DNA of 64,000 nt from Oreocharis arfaki (taxonomy: Eukaryota; Chordata; Aves; Passeriformes; Paramythiidae). The notes beneath the pieces are model-generated. The model did no database searches. It was not told the origin of the DNA and saw only the letters and a list, made by a program, of their open reading frames with translations. Every line of letters starts with the position of its first letter. Position 1 is the first letter of the stretch. Position numbers and translations under genes: made by a program. The DNA is taken from the NCBI GenBank assembly GCA_013398015.1, contig VZRR01010919.1:1543494-1607493 (forward strand), read 5' to 3'. Of the stretch, positions 40,261 to 54,469 are shown piece by piece.

Positions 40261-41689
40261 AGCAATTTTAATGAAGTCAAATAGCAACATTTTTGTATTA
40301 GTAAAGTTTGGGAGAGCTTTGTTTTGAATGTTATGTTACAGGCATTAAGCTTCCATGTTCTTAACACTATGGTTATTTAACCATAGTTGTATCAATGCAT
40401 AACAATAAAAAAAAAAGATTTAATTACATATCTTTTTATTAGGCTGTTGTTAAGCTCTCCATTTTCTTGGTGTCAGGCCTAAGCACAGATATCAAAACCT
40501 TAATTGTTTTCAATTGTATCCTATCCTTTAGCCTCATTTTTTGAAAGGAGTCTGGGGTTTTTTGTTGCTGTAACTAATGCTGCTGTTTGGGTTCTCTTCA
40601 TAATGGAAAATAAATCTGAAACTGAAAGACATCACATTCCCTTAGCTCACGGTGGAAGGGATTTGAGTATTCTGATGGATGTAGTGTTCTTGTCTGGTAT
40701 GATTTACAACAGAATCAGTTATCAGGAACAAATACAGTGCCCTGAGCTGGACCACTTATTTCATCCCACCAGCAATTATAAAAGAGAAAAAAATAACATG
40801 TCATAACAGCTACTGTAATCTAGCAGTCACCCTACCCAGAAGGCATTTTAAGGTAAGCATAACCTATTTCCGTAAGTTCACAAGGAAAGAGGACTTTCTT
40901 ACTGCTATTTTGCTTTATAAACAATGGAGATGAAGCCACAGAGTTTTCCGGTTACAAAATTCTCAAAAGGAAAGGCTGCTGAGGAAAGCCAAATCAAATA
41001 CACCTAAACCTAAAAAACGTAAACACAGATTAATGCTTCTTACCATGGTTCCTTGCAAAGATTTCAAATGAAAAAATTTAAACTGTTATCTTGTCCTGCA
41101 AGATAACAAAAGCCATGGGTCACATGAAGTACAGATGGTTGTTTAACCTGACATCTTGGTAACACAAAATCAGAACAGTGGCTACTGCAAAACAAAAAAA
41201 GAAAAAGATATAGTAGTATTTCATTAAATATGGTTTTACCTAAAAAATTACCAGATTTGTGCTCCCAGTGCACATCGCACACTTAGTAAAGTTATCACAG
41301 TTGAAAATGACAACTGAAAACATAGTTAGAAAAAAGTAAGCAATGAAGAAAAAAGAGTTAAAACTAGTGATGTATTTTCCCAGTACTAAAAGGAGATAAT
41401 TTATTCTGAACTTGTGTTTCTACCACACAAAGTATAGGAATAAAAGTATTAAAGATGTCTTAAAATATGGCTATTGAAAAGAAACATGGATGCAAGACCT
41501 AATATTTAGCCAATCTAATTGAGGCCAATTTAAAAGGAGTCTAATAGTGCACAAATATTGTGATTTGATTGCATACTAAAGCCCAATGTAACAAAGAGTT
41601 TTCTTTCTTTTATTGCTGTATGCCAATGTTACAGTTCCTCAGCTGGGAACACACCACCATACAGGTAGACTGTATACTAATGTTTAAAA

Positions 41690-42734
41690 CAGTAGTGAGT
41701 TGACCCTGGCTGGATGGCAGCACCCACCAAAGCTTCTCTATCACCCCCCTCCACAAGTGGACAGCAGGGAGAAAATATAATGAAAGGTTCATGAGTTGAG
41801 ATAAGGACTGGGAGCGATCACTCACCAAATACTGGCACAGGCAAAACAGACTAGAATTAGAGGTATTAGCTGAATTTATTTCTAAGAAAATCAGAGCAGG
41901 ATAATGAGAAGTAAAATAAGACCTTAAAAACACCTTCCCCCCACTCCTCCCTCCTCCCTGAGTTCTACCTCTTCCACCCCAGCAGTGTAGGGAAAGGGGA
42001 AATGAGGGTTTTGGCCAATTCATCACACACTGTTCCTGCCATTGCTCAGGCAGAAGAGCCCTTCCCCTGGTCCAGTACGGGTCCCTCCCCTGGGAGGCAG
42101 TCCTTCATGAAGTTCTCCAACCTCCATCCCTTCTGCAACAGTTCTCCACGTAATGCTGCTGTTATAACACGGGTCACTCTTCTACAGGGTGCAGTCCTTC
42201 AGGCACAGCCTGCTCCAAGATGTGTTCCCCATGGGGTCGCAAGGCCCACCAGGAACCCTGCTCCAGCATGGGCTCCTCTCTCCATGGGTCTGCAGGTCTC
42301 TGCCAGCCTCCTTTCAGGCATCCACCTGATTTGGAGTGGGTCTCCTTCACGGGCTGCACGTGGATCTCTGCATCCTCATGGTTCTCCATTGGGGGAACTG
42401 CTGCTTCACCATGGTGAAGGACAATCGCTGCTGGGGCACCTGGAACACCTCCTCCCTCTCCTTCTGCACAGACACTGGTGTCTGCAGAGCTGTTCCTCTC
42501 ACATATTCTCTCTCCACTCTTCACTTAGTGCAGTTATATCTGCACAATAACTTTTCTTCCTTCTTGAATATGTTATCACAGGGGTTACCACCGTTTCTGA
42601 TTGGCTTGGCCTTGGTCCATCCTGGAGCCAGCTGACAATGGCTGTGTTCATGAAGGAAGCCTCTGGCAGCTTCTCACAGAAGCCACCCCTGCAGCCCCCC
42701 TGCTACGAAAGCCAGGTCATGCTAACCCAACACA
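41690..42734 (-). mobile_element. Solo LTR of an avian endogenous retrovirus
   Basis: On the minus strand it starts TGTGTTGGGTTAGCATGACC and contains GGGGGGCTGCAGGGGTGGCT, then CTTCTGTGAGAAGCTGCCAG. Its far end carries a C/T-rich block and finishes near CCAGCCAGGGTCAACTCACT. I recognise this order from a common bird LTR but cannot give its library name with certainty. In between lie several short degenerate repeats built on CTCCAGCATGGG- and CCATGGG-like phrases. Length is about 1045 bp. No internal retroviral genes flank it on either side, so it is a solo LTR left by recombination. The terminal CA seems mutated and target-site duplications are not clear. It is in the same orientation as FSTL5. 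Confidence 0.85.
41875..41880 (-). promoter_or_regulatory. AATAAA polyadenylation signal in the LTR
   Basis: TTTATT on the plus strand is AATAAA on the minus strand, in the 3' third of the LTR, where a retroviral R-region signal would be expected. It is in sense with FSTL5. Confidence 0.5.
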
Positions 42735-45005
42735 AAAGCAAATGATTAAACTACGTAATTATTTTCATTTAAAAACAGAATCTAAATAGCTAAATAGAAT
42801 CAGAGGCGAAAAATAAACCATAAGCTAAGTTGATTATTATTTAGTTTTTTTTTTTTTTTTAAAAAAGTCAGGGGTACAGCCCAGTTTGTCTACGTACCAA
42901 CAAAACTATTATACACTGTGTTTATTATTTAATATAAGTTTTATTTTGATTTTTACTTATTATTTCTCACATTATAAGCATTGTCTACGCTATAGGATAT
43001 CACTTCTATTTTAACAAACCAAGATAATAAGGTTAATATAGATAATAAAAGTCTGCATCTTCTAGGTAATAAATATAGGTATTAAATCCATGGGGAAAAT
43101 GACTGAGAAAAAGAAGCAACGGAAAAGAAAAAAATAAACCACTTCTCTGATAGAAAAAAAAATAAAGAGATGGAATTAAATTACACAGTAATCTTGAGGA
43201 CCTGAAGAATAAGAGGCAACAAGGAAGCCATGGAAAAGAGCCAGATCCCATAAACACACACTTCAAGTATCTGGCCTCTTTCATGATCTCAGAAATCCAA
43301 ACTGCACAAATTTAAACAGGAGCAAAACATCTCAAGTAATATATCAAACAAATCTCTCCTGGCTTTATCTTGCTATTACTGCAATTGCAATTTGTGATGA
43401 CAATTTGCCATCATAACAGAATATGAAAAAACACACGAATCAAGAATCTGAAATGATGGCCAATATAGCCAATGTGTTTGCATTGAATCCCAAACACCAG
43501 TAAGGTAAAAACCCATTTCTTATCTATTAAGAGGATAACTGGAAATGCTCTTCCTAGGATTCAATGTGAGAAGGCCAAGCTAACTACTGGAGAAGACAAT
43601 TACATTCCCTCTGTATACCACCATGTTGTATTTTATTCTTTGTTGCCAACCCAGAAAGTGAAATTAAAAAACGTTAATCAAAAGGTACTTAATACACATG
43701 AGTCTCACCATGCCTCAAAATATTTGGTTGAGATTAATCATTTCCACAGGGATAATGTTCAGTAACAAGAACAAAAATGATAGGTACAGCAAGAGGTTCA
43801 GCCCAATCTTAAAGATGCACCTTTGCTCCCTGACTGGCCCTCTTGATCTGACTACAAGTTTATAGACAGGCATTGCTGATAAGCATCAACAGGCATCTTG
43901 AAAGCGGGAATCAGCCTTGCCTTAATTCCAGATTTTGACACTCCACCCCCCAGTGACTGACTAGTTGGAAGAAGGACTACAGATGAAATTTTACAGGGAG
44001 ACTTTAGAAGCAACTTTCCTAAGACTTAAAAAATGCTTTGAGCATGTAGTGAGAGACAGCAAAAAATAAAGTTTTTAATTGACATTAGCTTGTTAATGCA
44101 CAATGATTGTAATGGGATTTAAAAACAATAACCACCCATGCCTTTTTAATGCTATTGCCCACAGGAGAAATCAGATTAGAATGCAGAATTCCCTCCCTCT
44201 CCTGAGAAAAGGAAAATAAAATTAAACAAACAAACAAAGACTTCTTGACTACACTTACAGATGAGAAAAGTAAAACTGAATCATGCTGCTTCTAATCCTG
44301 GAATTTGCATAGGACATAGATACTGTGCTCATGGAACCTCAGAAGGAAGAAAATTCTCATGTTACTCTAGAGCTGAGAGCAGCACTGATGTGACCAGGAA
44401 GAGCTCTGTTCTTAGTTCTCAGAAATCACTGTTCATCTTCAACAGATTTTTTTCCCTTCTCTCTCTCTCTAGGAAAGAGGATTTTAGAGGATCAAATTTT
44501 ATGACTTCTCAGATCCTGCAAGAAAACAGATTTTCCAGATAGACACTGTGAACTGTAAGTCTCAGGTTGTTTGGAGACCAGACAACACAGGTAAAGCACA
44601 GGCTATTTTTGAACCCTGGAATACTACTTTCCGTGCATTTCTTTCTTGGCCATGACACTCTAAGGGACAACAAAATCATTGAGCACTCAGTCTGTCTATA
44701 TTTTACAGGCGTTTCAGTGCTGTTAGTTGAGGGAGAACATTTTATAAGCTTTGGGCAAAAACCTAAAAGTAATACATGGGGTTTTTTCTATGCTTATGCA
44801 TTCTAATTTGCTTTCAATAACCTGGGACAGACGCTTACGTTTTTCTCTTGCTTTGTTTAATTCAGGCAAAGTCCTTTTTGCTTAAAAACTTCTAAACTGG
44901 ATCTAATTCTAATGTAACCTAAACCCCTCTAAACTGCCCTAGTCCTGAGCCCTAATTTAATGTGAATTAGGGTTGAACTGACAAATTTAGCAGCAAACAG
45001 CAACA

Positions 45006-45044
45006 GTAAGAAGGGAAGGAGAGAGGAAAAAGGGAGAGAGGCAG
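45006..45044. repeat. Purine-rich (GA) tract
   Basis: About 39 bases of almost pure G and A, including AAGGGAAGGAGAGAGG. Confidence 0.8.
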
Positions 45045-45316
45045 GTTTTTTACAGGAAGTTAAAAGAAATATTTTTGTCTGGAGAAATATCACAGACAAG
45101 AGAGAGGGCTGCACATCTGAGCCACTTCCCCTTAGGCCTTTGGTAAAACAAGACGAAATCAGGACAAGGCTTGAAAGATGTTTCAGTCAACAGACCAGCA
45201 GAAGCCAGTGAAAGCTGGCACACCCCCTTTGCTGTATCCTCTCTATGCTCCTGCTCAGCTGGACAACAGAAGCTCTTTTCTGACGGAGCATTCTGCACAG
45301 GCCTGGACACAGGCCA

Positions 45317-45340
45317 AGGCTAAGGCTGAGGCTCAGGCTG
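45317..45340. repeat. Hexamer repeat AGGCTN x4
   Basis: AGGCTA, AGGCTG, AGGCTC and AGGCTG stand in tandem inside a GC-richer stretch. Confidence 0.85.
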
Positions 45341-46361
45341 AACTCTGACTTCCCTGGATTCTCCCCTCCCTCTGCTCCCAGGTTCCCCTGAGCCCACCCC
45401 TGCCCATGCTGTCAGGGCAGTGCTTGCTCTCAGTGAGAGCTTAGCCCTGACTATTAGGAACATGATTGTGCCAACCTCAAAAGTTCAGAATTGGGCCTAA
45501 GTAAAAGGAGTCCGGGGGAAAAGGACCAAATTACATCTTCACCTACTGTCCCTTGAGACAAAAACTGAACTGCTCCCCACCCCCATGCCCCCCGTGATGA
45601 GATCATGAACAACGAGGCACTGTTACCAGTATTATTCCCTGCTAAACCATGTGAATCACCTGGCTTGCCAAGGAGGGCTGTGCATGCATGTGCCAGATAC
45701 GCAGAGCTGGCATACTCTGGAGTATACATATGGATGTACAGGCTATATTCCATATTTCTTAGTGTCTGACAGAGAATAGGCAGCCAACAGTTGCCATTCT
45801 GTTGGCTGCTGCCCGCCTGTTTATACCTGGAAATCTCAGAGCATTCACTCTTTCACTGAAGACATTGCATAAACATTGGTCTCTGTCAGAGGCATGCAAA
45901 TTACAAGAAAATTCATTAGGATGCTAAAAATACTTCCTAACATTATCAGGTGGGAACCTAGGTATTAACAAATTGCTCACAATACTTCAGCAGCAATGCA
46001 AGAAGACTCCCAAATGGAAAGTACCTTACAAACTTTTCCAGTGTTTTGACAAATGAAGAACCAAGGATTCCTGGCTTAACAAGAAATTCACATGCTGTTC
46101 AGACACAGCCTAGTATTTTTCAGCATAAACACGTAAGTGTAAGCCATGGTGGTTAAACAAGGGAAGGGGACTCGAAACAAAGCTTTGAGGAGCACTTTGT
46201 AATATTCTTTCTCAGTTCTGGTTCAAGAGAACTCATCTCTTCCTGGTTTTGAGTATTTCTTATATAAACAATGCAGTCAAACATTTGATCTTCATTGCCA
46301 TTATAATGGCCATGATAATGAGCATTACTATAATTAATGGTGTACTATAATGAAGTACAAA

Positions 46362-46560
46362 ATCGAAGAATGTTAGGACCTTTGGAGGTCACCCTCTCTT
46401 ATCTTCCTGCTCAAGCATGGTCACCTGCAACAGGTTGTCCCGGACCATGTGCAGGCAGTTTTTAAATATCTGTGAAGATGAAGACTCAACAAGCTCCCTG
46501 GGCAATCTGTTCCAGTGCTGAGCCACCTTCAAAGTAAAATAATGTTTTCTTATGCATATT
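46362..46560 (-). mobile_element. CR1 LINE 3' fragment
   Basis: Read on the plus strand it is the complement of a CR1 tail: ...GACCTTTGGAGGTCACCCTC, CTTCCTGCTCAAGCATGGTC, ACCTGCAACAGGTTG, AGACTCAACAAGCTCCCTGG and GCAATCTGTTCCAGTGCTGA, all in CR1 order. The terminal octamer is decayed (ATCGAAGAATGTT). It is sense relative to FSTL5. Confidence 0.85.
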
Positions 46561-48803
46561 TTTTTTCCACTATTTATAAAGTTTTCTCCATAGCAATGCT
46601 GTTCCTATGCTTTCAGATTATCATATATATAGACTAAATTCCTACTTGTAATTTCTGTGCATGAGAAGCTGAAATCGTTCATAATCCCTTTTAAAACAAC
46701 AAAACCTTTGTGATACGAATGACTGTTTTCACCACAAACACAATCATTATTTCAAGATAATACCTAAGTACCAACAGGATTGCTTTTCCCTGCAGGTTGA
46801 CATTTAAAGTTGCTCTGGTTGGACTACTGTTCAAGTCAGATAAATTCCCCTCTATTAGAGCAACAGTGATTAATCTTTTTTTTTTTTTTTTAATCTTTGC
46901 ACACATAAACTTGCATACATATTGCCTGATCAAAGCAAATATAACTGCATATATTCATTATCATCTGTTTGCAGTAAGTATTCTACTGGCATAACTTAAT
47001 CTAAGCACTTGATTTATTAAGTGTTTGATTGAAGCAGAAAGTTTCTTTTACCATATTATTTACATTTTGAATATGTGTATCTGTGCCAAAGCTGGTTTTT
47101 AAAACTGACTGTAGAAAAGTTTTACATTACTAGCTTTTATATACAAACATATATCCCTAATACCAAAAGCTGAACTATACTAAAACATTGTTTTATCTAG
47201 ACATATTGCCTAGGAAAAAACACACCACATTTTCAATATAACGGTTTTTATCGAGTTTTAATTATTTTTATGTTGTTTTCATATGTCTGTGTGTGACTTC
47301 CCCAATATTAAACTTGAAAAGTTTATGACAGCATATTCCAATTATATGAGAGTTATACGAAAGTATAATTTAGAAACACCAACATATGAATACTTCCACA
47401 TACATCCATTAATATCAGAGACCATCTAACCTCAGAAATAATTCTAATCATACCACATATTCTGTCCTTCACTGTTCTGATAGTCTTCATGGTTTTGTGT
47501 TGGGGTTTTTTCACACATGTGATTTCTCTCTCACATGGTTCATTCCACGGTTTCATTACTAGTCTCTCTCTCTTCCTTCTAGATTTCAAAGTACCTTTCT
47601 TGTGCTATTTTATTTTCTTTTGCTTACAGCTGTCAAATGGAAGTAAAGTGATGAGACAAAGTTTTGAATAATACTCAGCATAAAAACCTGTGTGCTGATA
47701 CAGTTACGTATTTCCTTGACTGTGGCCTGATTCAGTCTTTATTCTGATTGAAAACATTCCCTAGAGGATGCATAATTGTATAATTTTAAGATCTTATTTT
47801 CCATCTGATAAAAACTTTTTGTATTTAATTGACACAGCATACAACAATTAGCTAACAGGCAAGTATTTTACTTGTCTGAGAATTCATGCTGTCAGTTCCT
47901 CCTTATAAGCTGAGATATTGGGTCTTTTTTTTAAAACTGAGGACCAAAAAGCAGTATCTTTCATACTTTTTATAAAGTTTGGGGAAATAACACTAGCAGT
48001 ATCTTGAAACATTAATAGAAACTAACATTTAGAGTTTCTGGCTATAATTCAGACCTTTTACTTGTAGCACAAAAATTCAGAAGGGTGAAAAGAATTTTTT
48101 TTTTTTCACCTCTGCTTGACTGTAGGTCTTATGGTGCTTCAGATGTTGCTCCCACGACTACCATGCCAAGAAGAAATTAAGTTGATCAGATCTATGCTAA
48201 CTTTAGACAGCCTATGGAAATTTTACAGCCCTTTTCCTTGTTTTACAGAACCACCACAGAACTTTCCCTTTCAGCTACCAGAAGAAGAGCAGGATTTGTT
48301 AGCTGAGAACTGCTTTGGGAGGCCTGGATTAATGACAAAGGAGCATCAGGTGGGTAAATTTGAATGGCATGTAGTAGTTGAATATGAGAACCATGTAACT
48401 CAGAAAACAACTGCACTATGCCAGGGTCCAAAACTCCTAAATGCAGCAAGCACTGGGAACATCTACCTCTTGCAAACAAGTTTCTATTCATCAGTTAACT
48501 TCGACACCATTCTTCTTTGATGGGCAATTTCCCTGTTTGCTGCTTGGACTACAATTCACCGAGGACTGGAACAAGTCATTGCCTTAAGCAGATGCTGACA
48601 GTTGCTCGAAGAGACAGCCTCTCCTGGCTCTCCCTCTGAGTTTCCGTGAGATCTAAATAATCTCTAGTTTTTTAATCTAAAACACATCTCATCTCATTCT
48701 CTTTGAAAAAGTTAACTTCTGAACACCACTATAATAAACACGGAAAAGACAAGGCTGGAGTGTAATTTACCCCTTAACCATGGAAGAAAAGCAAGAAGTA
48801 TCA

Positions 48804-48980
<177 letters not shown>

Positions 48981-51900
48981 TCAGAAATGCAATATTACTT
49001 TGGCATAAGACATATAATAAAGGTTTACAATACTGATAATCCATTTGTGGACTTGAATAAATATAGTAGATATAGGACAATCCATCTGGCACAACAGCAA
49101 AGAGGAAAAATGGTGGTAATATCTGGGACAGCAGTATCAATTTGGTTGTGCTGAGCTGAGCATTTACTTATCACTATTCAATATTCATATGTGGGAGTCA
49201 CTAAGGAAACAATCAGGAAAAGTCAAAGAAAGAACACAAGAGAAAAGCAGTGGTGAAAAATGCAATACTTTTTCACAGATGAAAGAAAAAAATTATCATC
49301 AATCACTTGTTCATTAAATTTTCTTTTAAATATGGTCTCTCACTATGCACTGTTCACAACCTAAAAGCTTATGATAATCCCAGACACAGATTTATAGATA
49401 CATGTGGCATGAAAGTTCCCTTATATGGTTCCTAATGAATGTACACTTCATAAGTGGTTTCAGAACCTGTTACAGATATGCAATATTTATTATTGATATT
49501 CGGCACTTGTGTTGAAACCATGATGTTAAACAGACAACACAGCAAATTGATCTTCATTACTTCAAGACACTCCCAAGTCAGTCTGCTTAGACTGTATTAT
49601 TTAGTCCTGCAATACGGGACAGAGATGAACCACTTTCATGCATGAGTGGGTTCTTATTCCCCTTTCAACTTTGCTTTTAGTTTGGTTACCCTGCCAATGT
49701 AGAAACCTCTGATAAGAATCAAGATATACAGGAATAAGTACAAAACACCATAAGTGTGCCCTAGGAGCCCAGATTGTGCACCGAATGTTTGAGTCTTGCC
49801 TGACATTTTCTTTTCTATGGGAAATCATCTGAGCATAAAATGTGAACAAATTGGGGATCACTTATTATCCTGTATCATTTATAGTCATGCTCCTGGCAAT
49901 ACTGTTACACAAACTGTGGTTTTGATTCCTGTCATCCTTCATGTAGCAGTAGTCTTCACAATCACCTGAAGGCAGAGAGACTGAACAGAATTAATTCCTG
50001 TGGAGATTTTAAAAGTAATAAATGGACTCTACTCTTACCTCTATTCACAGGCTCAGTAACAGGATACTACTTAAGTCTGCTACCCTTCTTTGGGGACTAC
50101 TCTACCAAACTTGGTAAAACCACATAAAGGTCTGTTTCATTCTCATTCCAGCTGATTTTTCCCAGCCTGCCTTGCTTTCACACTTGTAATTCAAACAAAA
50201 GCTTGACATTAATACACCATATTACTTTGACATCACTTACTTTTTGTTCCACCAAACCCAATCTCATTCTGCATCCCCCTATTAATCAAACTTAACATTT
50301 CTTCTCATTTATCATTGCTTATTCCAACAGTTTCCACTTCAATTACCTTTCTTTGGCGCTCCAGCTTTTCTAATATACACAGTAGAAGTATCTCTCTTAG
50401 GAGAGCTTGCACTGAATACATTAAGCAGAGAATTATTTGAAACACAGAAAACAAGCTCTCTTACAGAGAGATATTTTACATAAATAACTTGAGGCTTGTT
50501 CTTTTACACCTGTTCAGTAACAGGATATTATAGTGAGCATAGGAACTTCACACAGCAAAATTTTCTTCTTGGGTTCCCCTCATACTTCCACCAAAACAGA
50601 ACAACTAATCAGATGTTCTGGTGGACCTTTGCTATGGGATTATTACAACTGATCTAGCTCACTGACTGGAAACACAAGACTATTTCAGAACTCTGAGAAT
50701 CCAAGTACATTATGGCATGGCATTTTCCATCACTGATTCTGTGCTAGTTCTCAGTATCACTGTTACTGGAAAAATAAGTCTATTGAAGAAAAAAAACCAA
50801 ACAACTAACAAAAGAAATATGAAAAACCATAATCTTGATTTTTAATCTCAAAGAAAACATCCCTTTATTTGTGTTTGTTGATTTTTTTTAAGTACTTAAT
50901 TGTTGACTTTTAAGGTCAGAATCAGTTTAGCAGTTGTGCATGCTAAGACTAGCTATGCACCATTGAACATTTGTCCCCTTTGTGCACTTGTGGAATATCT
51001 CTCTGCACAATGAAAATTTGGTTGGAAAACAGTCATTTCACAGAAGATTGTAAGAGCAGCCACATTCCACCACCCTCCCACAAACTGCATATATTTTAGC
51101 CTCATGTGGTGGAAAAGAATAGAGCCCTAATAGTTTAGAAAATTGTTTGACCTTGAAAGGCTTATTCTTTGTACTTGTACAGAAGAAGAGAAAATTATTA
51201 CATGCTCAGTTTCTGACTTCATTGCCGGATACTTGGATGAACACTTACAACACAAATTTAAAAAGTAAGCTTTTTGGACAGATGCCATCTAAAATCCCAA
51301 AAGTATGCAGGGTGTATGCAGTTATTATTTGCCTTCTTAGAATTTAAAATATACACTTTTTTTTTTTTTTTTAAGTAGCATACATTTTCTATTGCATTTA
51401 TTGGATAGCTTAAATTATTATTTATTTTTAAACTACTACCAAAACCACAGTTCTCCTTAATAGAGTACTATTATGAAGTCTTTATTTAAGAAAAATTATG
51501 ATCTGTCCCAAAGACTTACGTTGTTAAAGAGTTGAACTAGGAGCAGGTATAAAAATGACTTTGCAAAGCTTCATTACAACTCCAGATTTTGGTGCTGCAT
51601 ATAGCCAAACAGAAAGAAATAAGGTATCAAGACTATATATTCATGTTACCTAAAATTGCTTCTTTCTTATTTCGACTTGAAGGTGCAGCACAAATTATAA
51701 GCAAAGAAATTTTTTACTTTTCTTTTAATACTCTATTATCATGGAATCAGAAATTGTGTTTTGAAAGAATTCTTATACCATGCACTGTGGGGCAAAATAA
51801 CAAATTTCTGAAATCAAATTTGCATTAATGATCTAGACCCTGTTTATTCATTAATTATAATCTGGCAGGGCTTGATGTTTCAGTGTTTAGATAACATTTT

Positions 51901-52303
51901 TCTGTATTTTTAACTTCATTAATTACATATTTTTAAAGCAATTGCTTACAGGTTTTGATTTTATGTCTACTTTTATTTTCACTGAAGACTGTTGCTTCTT
52001 TATAGTCATATAACCATGCTTGAAAATCTGATGAGTTTACTTGGTTTACTCACTCTTTAAGCAGATACTAGCCGGTATCTCTGCGTTTTCCTGTTTCTTT
52101 CTCTGCACATTTCTCACTTATAATATAGCTTATAGGTTAAAATGCAAAGAAAAATTTAAAAATTAAAAAAACATTCCAGTACATATTTCAATGTATATGT
52201 ATGATATGTCTGCCAGTATACACTGAACTGAAATTCTTAAACAACTGCAAGCAATAATTCCGTATCTTCCATCCTATCAATGCAAACAGTTAATTTACAG
52301 CTA

Positions 52304-52400
52304 CTCATTGCATGTAAATAATTAGGGGGTGGGGTTATCCCCCCTCATTGCACACAAATAATTAAGGTGCTGGGTTTCTTTCCTCAGTGCGCGTTAATTC
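52304..52400. repeat. Degenerate 40-bp tandem repeat, about 2.4 units
   Basis: Units start at 52304 (CTCATTGCATGTAAATAATT), 52344 (CTCATTGCACACAAATAATT) and about 52384 (CTCAGTGCGCGTTAATT). The first two continue with G-rich segments ending TGGGGTT and TGGGTTT. Each holds an AATAATTA-like or TTAATT core. Confidence 0.8.
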
Positions 52401-54469
52401 TATTATTAACAATGAGCTTAATGCACTATTTTAGCATCAAACTGATCTAGATTATGGGGGTCTTATGTGTTGTTTGTCATCCTTATATTTTCCTCATGAG
52501 CTGAGGAAGAATAGAGTGAAGGATGTTGAACAGATAATGGCTGTTCCTTATTTCTCACTGTACAGTAATTTCTTCAGTATCAAATTTAGATTTTCCTTTC
52601 TGATTCTCAGAAAGCTCTGTCATTTCACTTTTTATTCTTATTATTCACATTTCACATTTCCATTAAAGCAAGGAATCTGATGTACTCTGCAGTTTTCTCA
52701 CTATCGACTTCTTTCCATTTCAGTTACTTCTGAAGTTTTTTTTATAAATTATTATCCGTAAGAGGATTCTTTTATTCTCTGTCACGTTTGTACCTTAAAA
52801 CTCCTGGGTGAGAAGTACTGCTGGGAGAGCTATAGCTTCTGAACCGACAGAAGGAATACTTTAGGATATCTCATCTGCCTCATTTAGGTAAGGGAATTGG
52901 GACCCTCAAATATTTTTCAGGGATTTTTTTTTTTTTTTTAAAGCAAGGAAAACTACATGAAAAGTTCACAGAGTTTCCACCACCACCCCGATGATCAGCT
53001 AGCCACCCTTGAGTTAGAGACAACTTCTTCTAATTCTTGAGGAAATGTAATGCAAACCTGAATCTCCCTTTTCTCTCCCACTAGTGCTTTTCATACTTAC
53101 AAGTCCAATATCTTGTGGAAAACAAACTAAAACCCAGTTCTGACACCTTACTTATGAATATCTAATAATGATTGAGATATTCTACAATACCATAGTGACT
53201 GCTTCCTCTCAAAGTTATTATGATTTCTAAATCTTCTCAGCAGTTCATTCGTAATATAAATTTTGTTCTTTGCGTGACTCTTTCTTGTTGGACTAGGAAA
53301 CAGGTTGCTACTGTGAGATTATAAATATATAATAAGCACTATTTTACCTGCCCCCATGCTGTAATCTTCACAGAGAAGATTGAAAAGATATCATATTTTA
53401 CACAATCAGTTCCAAGTGCGATAACGTGTGTTTACAGTGTACTAAAAAAAAAAAATCTAATTAATGTAACCTGGCTTAGCCAGAGTTTATATAAAGAGCT
53501 ACAACATATATCCAGTTACAAGAACGCCCAATTTTAAAATGCATACATACTTTAAATAAGGGACTTTCCCATTTTTAAAGCTCTTTTTTTTTTCCAAAAT
53601 TCCTTAGCTATTATGCTCTGTTCTGTGCTGATAAATGGTGACTAGCCAGGATATTTGGCATTAAGAAGAGAGATATAATTAATTTGAAAATGTAAGTATT
53701 CCACCCCAATAAACTGATCTGATCATCTTAATGCTCCTACAAAGTATAATAAATCAAATCTTAAATACTGGCTCAACCACTGCATTCCTCATGCCTTTAA
53801 AAGGAAATATACATCAGATATTAACCCAGCATTATTTAAAAGGTCAGTTTCAACATATCAAGAAGTTCTATAGTATGCTCTCAGGAAATGTCAGTCTCTG
53901 TCTTTTACATATTATTAATCTGAAAAAAAAATAAGAATAAAATTAATTGTCTATTTTGTGGGGATCAGAAAAAGACCATAAGCTATGTCACCATATTCAG
54001 TGTTATTAACAGGTTTATAATACAGCCACAGTAATAAATATAAACCATGCTTCATTGCCTGTGACTTTGAGGATTTCATTGCATATAATGATGGACTCAA
54101 ATAACCAGCCATGAAAGAATACACTGCTACATTTCTTAAGAGGCTTTTATCTACCCTTATGATTTCATGGCAGAAAGGTAGCAGCAAACAAAGTATTTTC
54201 TTGTGTAGAGACTATTATATTCCATTAACTTTGAATGACTAGCAGAAGTTTTAGCTAAAAGCATGTCTTTTCCCATTAGCCTGCCTCTACTCTACCCTAG
54301 TGCCCCACATCTTCACACACAGCCTGCCTTAAAAAACCTTATGAGAGCTATCTTTACACCAAAAATGGGTTTCTTACAAAGAAATCATGGTATTATATTT
54401 TCTTATGAATGCAGCCGTAATTCATCTCTAGCAATGTTTCTCCTTGTCAAAATGCAACGTGGAAAGCAG

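Noticed and set aside
42002..42550. 182-residue plus-strand open frame and overlapping frames in both strands
   Set aside because: They lie inside the avian LTR, antisense to it. The frames come from its GC-rich degenerate repeats, not from a gene.
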